Positions 1 through 6,613 of a DNA stretch of 46,041 bases are shown here, in pieces; position 1 is the first letter of the stretch, and each line of letters begins with the position of its first letter. The DNA comes from an uncultured Bacteroidia bacterium. GTDB taxonomy: Bacteria > Bacteroidota > Bacteroidia > Bacteroidales > F082. A model generated the notes under the pieces. That model searched no databases. It worked only from the letters and a program-made list of their open reading frames with translations, and had not been told where the DNA came from. Both the position numbers and the translations under genes were made by a program. The stretch covers positions 1 to 46,041 of the forward strand of contig CACXUM010000038.1 of the NCBI GenBank assembly GCA_902770835.1. The letters are read 5' to 3'.

Positions 1-90
1 GCCGATGGCACCATCAACTATGTGAAGGGTGCTAACATCGCTGGCTTCATGCGTGTTGCCCACGCCATGATGGCTCAAGGTATCATCTAA
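1..90 (+). CDS. gdhA: Glutamate dehydrogenase, C-terminal end (partial)
   Basis: Only the last 29 codons and the stop are in the window. The translated tail contains YVKGANIAGFMRVA and ends in MMAQGII, which matches the well-known C-terminus of NADP-type hexameric glutamate dehydrogenases (YVNGANIAGF...ADAMLAQGV in enterobacteria). The enzyme reversibly aminates 2-oxoglutarate to glutamate in the cytoplasm and is a main ammonium-assimilation route in Bacteroidales. A strong hairpin plus T-tract follows 21 nt after the stop, so this is the end of its transcript. Cofactor preference cannot be judged from the fragment. Confidence 0.85.
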   Translation, partial: ADGTINYVKGANIAGFMRVAHAMMAQGII

Positions 91-111
91 TTCCAGAGCG
101 AAAAAGGTTTT

Positions 112-146
112 GCAAGGCGGTCAGGTTTGGCCGCTTTGCTTTTTTT
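112..146 (+). terminator. Intrinsic terminator after gdhA
   Basis: An 11-bp stem (112-122 with 129-139, two G-T wobbles) closes a six-base loop and is followed directly by a run of seven T at 140-146. It separates gdhA from the toxin-antitoxin operon. Confidence 0.85.
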
Positions 147-171
147 GTGCCCTCGTGGAGACACTTTTCCC

Positions 172-201
172 TTGACTTTTCCCCAAAAAGCCTTATCTTT
201 G
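172..201 (+). promoter_or_regulatory. Bacteroidota sigma-ABfr-type promoter, distal
   Basis: TTG at 172-174 and TATCTTTG at 194-201 are separated by exactly 19 nt, matching the Bacteroidota -33/-7 consensus TTG/TAnnTTTG. It is the upstream one of two tandem promoters in front of the toxin-antitoxin genes. Confidence 0.7.
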
Positions 202-224
202 CCGCAAATATCATAGCGATTCGT

Positions 225-254
225 TTGGAGTTTTGGGAATAATTTGTAACTTTG
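225..254 (+). promoter_or_regulatory. Bacteroidota-type promoter, proximal, for the toxin-antitoxin pair
   Basis: TTG at 225-227 and TAACTTTG at 247-254 have the same 19-nt spacing as the distal promoter. The antitoxin ATG at 284 lies 30 nt downstream. This excludes the in-frame upstream codon at 233 as the start for transcripts from this promoter. Confidence 0.7.
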
Positions 255-283
255 CAGCCGAAAACTTAATACCCAAAATCATT

Positions 284-508
284 ATGACTTCAATCACCAT
301 CAACATCCCCAACCATGAAGTCGGTTTCTTTAAGAAAATGATTTCCAAGATGGGTTGGACGTATAATGAGGCCAATGTGGTACGCACAGCACCAACTTCC
401 AAGGAACAGACACTTGCCAAGATTGACCACGCCTTTGGCCAACTTCACCAGATGAAGGAAGGGCAAATTGAAGGCATTGATGCGGAGGAGTTGTTCAATG
501 AACTGTAG
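284..508 (+). CDS. Probable antitoxin of a RelE/ParE-type toxin-antitoxin pair
   Basis: A 74-residue protein beginning MTSITINIPNHEV, with a short beta-like N-terminus followed by helical, charged sequence (FFKKMISKMGW, then DAEELFNEL at the end). Bacteroidota genomes carry many such small proteins directly upstream of RelE-like toxins. Family knowledge suggests it binds and neutralises the toxin and autorepresses the operon. ATG 284 is chosen because an upstream in-frame codon lies before the promoter -7 element. Its end overlaps the toxin start by 11 nt. I cannot name a Pfam family with certainty; the role is inferred mainly from the neighbour. Confidence 0.65.
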   Translation: MTSITINIPNHEVGFFKKMISKMGWTYNEANVVRTAPTSKEQTLAKIDHAFGQLHQMKEGQIEGIDAEELFNEL

Positions 509-839
509 CATTATCGCCACTCCCGACTTCGCCCGTGAGTTGAAGCAACTCGCCAAGCGATACCCATCGATGAAAGACGACTACAGGAATTTCCTTGATG
601 CGTTAGCCAAAACACCATTGATGGGCACCAAATTGGGGAAACACTTGCGCAAAGTTCGTTTCCCTATTGCCTCGAAAGGCAAGGGCAAGAGTGGCGGAGC
701 GAGGGTTATTACTCATATTGTGCTTGTGGAGACTGACGGCGCGGACATTACGCTCGTCACCATCTATGACAAGGCTGACCAAGAGAACATTACGGACAAG
801 GAAATCCGGTTGTTGATGAAAAGAAACGGATTGCATTAG
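498..839 (+). CDS. RelE/ParE-family toxin (type II toxin-antitoxin system)
   Basis: A 113-residue protein with the recognisable Bacteroidota RelE/ParE layout: an N-terminal strand and helix (IATPDFARELKQLAKRYPS), a helical segment ending in PLMGTKLGKHLRKVRF, the strand IASKGKGKSGGARVITHI, and C-terminal strands (LVTIYDKADQENITDKEI). RelE toxins are ribosome-dependent mRNA interferases; ParE relatives poison gyrase. Which activity applies is not visible, though the basic SKGKGKSGGARV strand is typical of the RelE-like branch. ATG 498 follows a purine-rich GGAGGAG at 484-490 and overlaps the antitoxin stop. A more upstream in-frame start at 468 would add ten residues and is less likely. Confidence 0.8.
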   Translation: MNCSIIATPDFARELKQLAKRYPSMKDDYRNFLDALAKTPLMGTKLGKHLRKVRFPIASKGKGKSGGARVITHIVLVETDGADITLVTIYDKADQENITDKEIRLLMKRNGLH

Positions 840-854
840 CCGACAATCTTTCCT

Positions 855-884
855 TTGACTTTCCCGAAAAATTCCCTATCTTTG
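855..884 (+). promoter_or_regulatory. Bacteroidota-type promoter for the first T9SS protein
   Basis: TTG 855-857 and TATCTTTG 877-884 are spaced by 19 nt, the same geometry as the toxin-antitoxin promoters. The candidate starts at 938 and 1004 lie 53 and 119 nt downstream. Confidence 0.7.
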
Positions 885-937
885 CGCCCGAAAAATGTTC
901 TTTCATTTAATTTCACCATTCAAAATCAACCCTAACC

Positions 938-3900
938 ATGGACAAGAATTTACTTCAAAAAGCAAAGGCGCCCATGATTGCCTTGATTCAAACCAAAATC
1001 ATCATGAACGATAACAAACTGAAAACCAAAACAAAACGCACTTTCGCGCCTTTCTTTTCATTGTTTCTTTCGCTTTTCGCGATAGCGACGACGGCGCAGG
1101 CACAAGCCTTCGGGAGCCCAAGCAGGGCTATCGACGAATGTAAAAAGCCAACTTATGTTACCATCTCTGAGATTGGGACAAGCAATGCGACACTCAGTTG
1201 GACAGAGAACGGCGAGGCCACTGAGTGGCAAATCATGCTTAATGACGATTATGACAACCTGATTCAAGCCCCGACCAATCCTTTCACGTTGACCAACCTC
1301 ACGCCCGGAACCGAATACACGGTGAAGGTGACGCCTTGGTGCGAAATGGAAAAATGGAGCGACGAGAGAACTTTCACCACCCAGTGCGAGCCTATCACCA
1401 TTACTGCCGATGCGCCCTACACCGAAGGTTTTGAAAGCCCGCAAGGCACCGCTTACAATGCCCAAGGTCCTTTGCCGTCATGCTGGGAAGCCAACTCCAC
1501 CGGCAATATCGCTCCACATAACACAACTGGCTATTACATTGAAGATTCACAGAGCCTGTCGTTTTACTATGAGGGTGCATCTTATAGTAACGGCACCAAT
1601 TATGCCTATTTGCCAGAATTCACCAATCCCCTCAACGAACTGAAAATCAGTTTCTATATGTACATGAGAGGCAATAACAATTCCTGCAATCTCCAATTGG
1701 GCTATATCACTGCCGAGAATAGCTTTTTTGCCATTGAAACTTATGATTATAACCCTTTTACATTGCAGCACACCGTTTATCTGCTCAATGTACCTGCCAC
1801 AGCGCAGCGTTTGGCCTTTAGATGGACTGCACGAAGTGGAAATGACGTGTGCATCATTGATAATGTGGAAGTGGCGATTGACACCGACTGTCATCCCGTG
1901 AACACTTTGAGACGAGGCGGAATGACAGCCTCTTCTGCCTATCTGAGTTGGAACTTGATAGACAACAACCAAGAGGCTTGGGACGTGCAGGTGGCCACCA
2001 ATGCGGCCTTCACTGAGAATGTGGCCAACCATGTGGCCGGCACCCACGAAAACTACTTGCTGACTGGCCTCGAGGCCGCCTCGTATTACTATGTGCGGGT
2101 GAAGCCTTCTTGCAGTACCGACCTTTGGAGCAACACCATCGACTTCAAAACTCCTTGCGAACCTATCACCATAACCCATGATTCACCGTATTTTGAAGGT
2201 TTTGGAAGCCCACTGGGAATTGCCATCAATGGCCTTATGCCAGATTGTTGGGAAAAATACGAGTATTCCACCATATCTTGGACGACTAATTACTATGCCG
2301 TATGGCCGGAGTTCAGCAATCCTATAAGCGACCTGACAATCAGTTTCCGTAAGGAAAATGACATGGGCTCATTCTCCTTGGGCTATATCACCGCCAATGA
2401 CGACGGAACCTGCAACACTTTTACGGAGATTGCGAACTATGGACCCTCTCCGAGTATGATCCAGTACACGGAATACCTGTCGCTGCTTGATGTGCCAGTA
2501 GCGGCGAAGCGTTTGGCCTTTCGTTGGAGGAAGATAGGCGATAGCGGCATGTGCTATATCGGTGATGTGAATGTGTCGCTTGCCCCCGACTGTTATCCTG
2601 TTGGTGTGGTGTCGATTGTAGGTCTGTCCACCACTTACGCTTATTTAAGTTGGGCCTTGATAGACAACACCCAAACCGAATGGGACGTACAAGTGGCCAC
2701 AAACGAGGCTTTCACCGAGAATGTGAGGAATTACACAACCGACATCCACGAGAACTTCCTGATGGACAGCCTTATTCCAGGAACCCTTTACTATGCACGT
2801 GTGAAGCCTTCATGCAGCGAAGACCAGTGGAGCGACAAGTGGTTCAACACCTATTGTGAATGTTGTCCCGTATTCGGTTTGAGACTTGGCGAGGTGTTCT
2901 ATAATTCCGCCTACTTGAGTTGGGATTTGTCACCCACCAACCAAGCCTCCACTTGGAACGTGCAGGTGGCCACCGACGAAGACTTCACCAACATTTTGGC
3001 CGACGAAGAAACCGACAGCAACGAGAACTATTTCGTGGAAGGCCTTAGCGGCAACACCCAGTATTATGTGCGCGTGAAGCCCACATGCAGCGAAGACCAA
3101 TGGTCCAGAACTTTCAGTTTCACAACTCTATGTGGCTATGACATCACCCTCGAAACGCCCTACACTGAAGGCTTTGAAGACCCGACAGGAACCCTTTGGA
3201 CGCAGCACGGCCTCCTTCCTCCTTGTTGGGAGGGTTACAACAATCCAAGCTATCCCACCCCTCACAATACCATCGGGAGTTATGGTGCGCCTCATATTAT
3301 ACACAGCGGGGCACAATGCCTGTCGTTCTGTAACGAAGATGGCGACAGCTATGCCATACTGCCTGAGTTCAGCAACCCCATCAGCGACCTGCAAATCAAT
3401 TTCTGGATGGCAACGAATGGCAACACTACAGACAAACTCCGCTTGGGCTACATCACTACGGAGGATGACGGCACCTGCAACACCTTCACGGAAATTGCCT
3501 CCTACGACAGCAATTTCGGCTCGATGGTGCAGCGCAGCAAGACCTTGGAAAACGTGCCCGCCGAGGCGTATCGCTTGGCGTTCAAATGGAGCACGTCATA
3601 TTATTATCTCTGCTTCATCGACGACGTGGAGGTTTCCATCAATCCCTGCGCCAATCCCATCAACCTCGCCGTCGGCAACCTCACGCAAGAGACCGCCGAC
3701 ATCACTTGGGAAGGTTCGCTCGGCAACTATGCGGTTCGCCACAGGACAGCGGCCCATTACGATGGCACCGTCATCGACGAGCCTTTCAACATAGACGAAT
3801 TGCCCGCCGGCTGGGACCGCTACCAAACCACATCCTACGGGTCGTTTTCGCCCACCCAGTTCGGCTGGCTATTCACCACCTACGGATTGGGCGCCTACAA

Positions 3901-5899
3901 CATGCGTTGCCGCCTTTACGACCACAACACCAACTATTGGCTGGTTACGCCCGGCTTCACCGTCGGCGAAAACTACACCCTCAGTTTCGATGTCGCCCTC
4001 ACCGACCACGACAACGACAACCCGCCCGCCACGCCATGCAACAACCAAACCACGTTCATTGTGCAGATTACCACCGACAACATGTCGTCGTGGCAAACCC
4101 TCCGCGAATGGAACAACTCCGGCTCCGAATATGTCCTCAACAACATTCCCCACACGGGCCAAAACGTGAGCGGCATAAGCCTTGCCGACTACGCGGGCCA
4201 GAATGTCCGCATCGCCTTCCACTGCGTGCGCACGGACTACAATTACGACTGGGTGAATGACCTTCACATCGACAACGTCCTTATCGGCAATCCCGTCGCG
4301 GTACCTGCCGGCGAGTGGACAGACCCCGTTGCCATGACGGGCAACATGCACCGCCTCACCGGCCTCACGGCAGGCACACGGTATGACGCGCAGGTGAAGA
4401 GCAACCTCGGCGAATGTGACAACTGGAACGACGTCCCCACTTTCAAGACCCTTGAGGAGAACGCGGGCAAGTTCTTCCTCTACGAAGGCAACTGGAACGA
4501 GGCCGACAACTGGGTGCCCGCATGTGTGCCCACGGCGAGCGACAAGGTCACTCTCCGCGCCGACGCCACTATCCCCGCAGGCATCGTGGCCTTCGCCAAC
4601 GCCATCGCCGGCACCGACGAGCACACACTCACCGTGAAAGACGGCGGCCAACTCTTCCATTACCAAAACATCAACTACCAGAATATAACGGTGACCTTGG
4701 AGAAGGAAATAGCGGGTCACGACGGCAGCAGCGCCGCCGGCTGGCATTTCATCGGCTCACCCGTGGTAGGAGTGAACAGCGTGACACCATCGGCAGAGAA
4801 CGGTTTCCTCGTCAACGACTACGACCTCTACTATTACGACGAGCCTACCCACTACTGGATGAACCACAAGCCCGGCAACTCGAACAGCGGCTTCGGCCTC
4901 ACCTACGGCAGCGGCTTCCTCTATGCCAACGACGAGGGCACGACGCTCAAAATCAGCGGCAAGGTCAGGTATAGTGAGAATTATGCCACCAAAACCGGCC
5001 TGACGCATGAAGCTGAGGTCTTGAACGGGTTCAACCTTGTGGGCAACCCCTTCCTCCATAATGCAAGGGTCAACACCACGGCATACGTTATCGATAACGG
5101 TGCGGTGGTGGCCTACACCGAAGGGACGAAGATTATCGCTCCGGGCGAGGGCGTGATGGTGCAGACGACTTCCTCGTTCGTCAGCTTCTATAGGGTAGAT
5201 CCTGATGCCGCAGCCCTCCAGCCCAAACAATTGCAAATCACGGTGAGCCAAGAAGCCGAGCAAAGAGGAGAGGCTTCGTCGACGACCTTGTTGGACAACG
5301 CCATCATCAATTTCGAGGACGGCGGCACATTGGAGAAATTCGACTTCGGTCGCGCTGACGCGAGGGTCTACATCCCGCAAGGCGGGAAGGACTACGCCAT
5401 CGTTTGCGCCGAAGGCCAAAACGAGATGCCCCTGAACTTCAAGGCAATAAAGAATGGCACTTACACCCTGACTTTCGACGTGGAGAACGTCGAATTCGAT
5501 TACCTCCACCTGATTGACAACTTGACCGGCGCAGATGTGGATTTGTTGACTCCCCCGGCAGGCGTTCCCCCTTTGCAAAGGGGGCAAGGGGGATTTAACT
5601 ACACCTTCACCGCCAAAACCACCGACTATGCCAGCCGTTTCCGCTTGGTGTTTTCCAATGACGATGCAGGCGAGGACGCCTGCGAACCGCCGTTTGCCTA
5701 CATCAGCAACGGCAACATCGTCATCAACGGCACGGGAACCCTCCAAATCATTGACATTCTCGGCAAAGAATTAGAGAGAAAAGAACTTTCAACTCTCAAC
5801 TCCCAACTCTCAACTTCCAGCTTTGTCCCGGGTGTGTATGTGTTGCGTTTGGTGGGCGGCGACACGGTTCGGACACAGAAAATCGTGGTAGGATTCTAA
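938..5899 (+). CDS. Giant T9SS-exported multidomain surface protein (FN3 / jelly-roll modules)
   Basis: 1653 residues. A hydrophobic signal peptide ending near TAQAQAFG (about residue 57) fits better if translation starts at ATG 1004 (residue 23), which gives a normal n-region; ATG 938 is kept as the longest start. Fibronectin-III-like modules (about 71-150, 318-405, then two adjacent ones) contain the recurrent YLSWxLxxNxxxxWxVQVAT and YYVRVKPSCSxDxWS patterns. They alternate with three MAM/jelly-roll-like modules (TEGFE...CWE, LPEFSNPISDL, CxIDDVEV). A choice-of-anchor-J/cleaved-adhesin-type module (around LPAGWDRY, WLVTPGFTV) interrupts a later FN3-like unit. The last ~75 residues (IIDILGKEL, FVPGVYVLRL, KIVVGF) form a type A T9SS sorting domain, so the protein should cross the outer membrane and be anchored or released. 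The role is likely adhesion or glycan binding; no catalytic motif was seen. Two repeat insertions lie near its 3' end. Confidence 0.85.
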   Translation: MDKNLLQKAKAPMIALIQTKIIMNDNKLKTKTKRTFAPFFSLFLSLFAIATTAQAQAFGSPSRAIDECKKPTYVTISEIGTSNATLSWTENGEATEWQIMLNDDYDNLIQAPTNPFTLTNLTPGTEYTVKVTPWCEMEKWSDERTFTTQCEPITITADAPYTEGFESPQGTAYNAQGPLPSCWEANSTGNIAPHNTTGYYIEDSQSLSFYYEGASYSNGTNYAYLPEFTNPLNELKISFYMYMRGNNNSCNLQLGYITAENSFFAIETYDYNPFTLQHTVYLLNVPATAQRLAFRWTARSGNDVCIIDNVEVAIDTDCHPVNTLRRGGMTASSAYLSWNLIDNNQEAWDVQVATNAAFTENVANHVAGTHENYLLTGLEAASYYYVRVKPSCSTDLWSNTIDFKTPCEPITITHDSPYFEGFGSPLGIAINGLMPDCWEKYEYSTISWTTNYYAVWPEFSNPISDLTISFRKENDMGSFSLGYITANDDGTCNTFTEIANYGPSPSMIQYTEYLSLLDVPVAAKRLAFRWRKIGDSGMCYIGDVNVSLAPDCYPVGVVSIVGLSTTYAYLSWALIDNTQTEWDVQVATNEAFTENVRNYTTDIHENFLMDSLIPGTLYYARVKPSCSEDQWSDKWFNTYCECCPVFGLRLGEVFYNSAYLSWDLSPTNQASTWNVQVATDEDFTNILADEETDSNENYFVEGLSGNTQYYVRVKPTCSEDQWSRTFSFTTLCGYDITLETPYTEGFEDPTGTLWTQHGLLPPCWEGYNNPSYPTPHNTIGSYGAPHIIHSGAQCLSFCNEDGDSYAILPEFSNPISDLQINFWMATNGNTTDKLRLGYITTEDDGTCNTFTEIASYDSNFGSMVQRSKTLENVPAEAYRLAFKWSTSYYYLCFIDDVEVSINPCANPINLAVGNLTQETADITWEGSLGNYAVRHRTAAHYDGTVIDEPFNIDELPAGWDRYQTTSYGSFSPTQFGWLFTTYGLGAYNMRCRLYDHNTNYWLVTPGFTVGENYTLSFDVALTDHDNDNPPATPCNNQTTFIVQITTDNMSSWQTLREWNNSGSEYVLNNIPHTGQNVSGISLADYAGQNVRIAFHCVRTDYNYDWVNDLHIDNVLIGNPVAVPAGEWTDPVAMTGNMHRLTGLTAGTRYDAQVKSNLGECDNWNDVPTFKTLEENAGKFFLYEGNWNEADNWVPACVPTASDKVTLRADATIPAGIVAFANAIAGTDEHTLTVKDGGQLFHYQNINYQNITVTLEKEIAGHDGSSAAGWHFIGSPVVGVNSVTPSAENGFLVNDYDLYYYDEPTHYWMNHKPGNSNSGFGLTYGSGFLYANDEGTTLKISGKVRYSENYATKTGLTHEAEVLNGFNLVGNPFLHNARVNTTAYVIDNGAVVAYTEGTKIIAPGEGVMVQTTSSFVSFYRVDPDAAALQPKQLQITVSQEAEQRGEASSTTLLDNAIINFEDGGTLEKFDFGRADARVYIPQGGKDYAIVCAEGQNEMPLNFKAIKNGTYTLTFDVENVEFDYLHLIDNLTGADVDLLTPPAGVPPLQRGQGGFNYTFTAKTTDYASRFRLVFSNDDAGEDACEPPFAYISNGNIVINGTGTLQIIDILGKELERKELSTLNSQLSTSSFVPGVYVLRLVGGDTVRTQKIVVGF
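5551..5596 (+). repeat. In-frame palindromic repeat within the T9SS gene
   Basis: CCCCCTTTGCAAAGGGGG at 5567-5584 is a perfect 18-bp palindrome, flanked by further C-runs (5552-5556) and a GGGGG run (5588-5592). Translated in frame it gives PPAGVPPLQRGQGGF, a proline/glycine-rich loop unlike the surrounding beta-rich sequence. It looks like a short palindromic repeat that landed in frame in a surface loop. Confidence 0.6.
5790..5817 (+). repeat. Four tandem heptamers CAACTCT/CAACTCC inside the sorting domain
   Basis: Units at 5790, 5797, 5804 and 5811 (CAACTCT, CAACTCC, CAACTCT, CAACTTC) encode STLNSQLSTS within the T9SS C-terminal domain. Seven-base units shift frame if the copy number changes, so this could be a slippage site. 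Similar heptamer-coded LNSQLS peptides are, from memory, common in Bacteroidales. Confidence 0.6.
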
Positions 5900-5919
5900 C
5901 AACGGGGCATGCCCCGTTG
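5900..5919. repeat. Perfect 20-bp palindrome immediately after the T9SS gene stop
   Basis: Positions 5900-5909 (CAACGGGGCA) are the exact reverse complement of 5910-5919. It begins one base after the TAA stop. There is no T-tract, so classical intrinsic termination is doubtful; it may be a REP-like element or protect the 3' end of the mRNA. Confidence 0.6.
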
Positions 5920-5951
5920 TCGCTACCGCGATACGAAGTTTCGGCATCCGC

Positions 5952-6009
5952 CAGTAGTAAATCGCTCCTTCTGGGTTGCGTTTCGCAAAGCCCCGAAGGG
6001 GCGATACTG
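5952..6009. repeat. Long imperfect palindromic element (about 58 bp)
   Basis: Nested arms pair across the element: CAGTA (5952) with TACTG (6005), ATCGCTCCTTC (5961-5971) with GAAGGGGCGAT (5995-6005) at one mismatch, and TTGCG with CGCAA around a TTT loop. RNA from this stretch would fold into one long hairpin. Lack of a T-tract and dense nested symmetry suggest an interspersed palindromic repeat rather than a terminator. Confidence 0.6.
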
Positions 6010-6023
6010 CATTTCCAAAAACA

Positions 6024-6051
6024 TTACGCAAAATCCGTTACGCAAAATCCG
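6024..6051 (+). repeat. Tandem 14-bp direct repeat upstream of the NUDIX gene
   Basis: TTACGCAAAATCCG occurs twice without spacer (6024-6037 and 6038-6051), ending 18 nt before the promoter-like TATTTTTG of the NUDIX gene. It could be an operator or the edge of the adjoining palindromic repeat. Confidence 0.65.
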
Positions 6052-6069
6052 TAATATTTGGAAAATGTG

Positions 6070-6077
6070 TATTTTTG
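6070..6077 (+). promoter_or_regulatory. Putative -7 element of the NUDIX gene (near-leaderless)
   Basis: TATTTTTG fits TAnnTTTG and ends only 4 nt before the ATG at 6082, so transcription would begin at or within a few bases of the start codon. No TTG sits at the usual 19-nt spacing upstream. Confidence 0.4.
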
Positions 6078-6081
6078 TGGT

Positions 6082-6552
6082 ATGAAACAAACCACCCAAT
6101 GTTACCTTGAGTGCGGCAGCCAATACCTCATGCTGCACCGCACCAAGAAAGAGAACGACGAGAACCACGACAAATGGATTGGCGTGGGCGGCAAGTTCGA
6201 GGAAGGCGAAAGCCCCGAGGACTGCATGAGGCGCGAAGTGCGCGAAGAAACGGGCTTCACCGTTACGGCGTGGCGCTATTGCGGCATCGTCACCTTCGTC
6301 CACAACATCTGGCCCGCCGAGCAGATGCACATCTTCGTCTGCACCGACTGGACGGGCAAGCAAACCGACTGCAACGAAGGCGACCTCGAATGGATTGACA
6401 AACAGCGGCTTCTTGAACTTCCTTCTTGGGAAGGCGACAAGATTTTCCTGAGACTGATTGACGAGAAGCGACCGTTTTTCTCGTTGAAATTGTGTTATGA
6501 GGATGAAAGCCTCCGAAAAGTGGAACTCGACGGCAGGGAATGGACTCGATAA
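6082..6552 (+). CDS. NUDIX hydrolase (MutT / 8-oxo-dGTP diphosphatase-like)
   Basis: 156 residues in a compact single NUDIX fold. The NUDIX box is complete: GGKFEEGESPEDCMRREVRE followed by ETGF, satisfying Gx5Ex7REUxEExGU, so metal-dependent hydrolysis of a nucleoside diphosphate linked to X is expected. The preceding MLHRTKKENDENHDKWIGVG and the later GDLEWIDKQRLLELPSWEGD resemble the MutT-like 8-oxo-dGTP diphosphatases found in Firmicutes and Bacteroidota. ATG 6082 is preferred over an upstream in-frame TTG at 6058, because a -7-like TATTTTTG lies between them. It is flanked by two giant surface-protein genes with which it has no obvious functional link. Substrate specificity is not determined. 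Confidence 0.85.
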   Translation: MKQTTQCYLECGSQYLMLHRTKKENDENHDKWIGVGGKFEEGESPEDCMRREVREETGFTVTAWRYCGIVTFVHNIWPAEQMHIFVCTDWTGKQTDCNEGDLEWIDKQRLLELPSWEGDKIFLRLIDEKRPFFSLKLCYEDESLRKVELDGREWTR

Positions 6553-6613
6553 TTGCGGATTGGTACAATATTTGCTGAAAATTATCGTATTGCTTATCAA
6601 GAGACAACATATT

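Noticed and set aside
4757-5746. Minus-strand open frame of 329 codons in the first T9SS gene
   Set aside because: Antisense shadow; it also reads through the palindromic repeat, which is open in several frames.
5900-5919. Palindrome as an intrinsic terminator of the first T9SS gene
   Set aside because: No T-tract follows on either strand; termination may occur but the sequence does not support a classical terminator.
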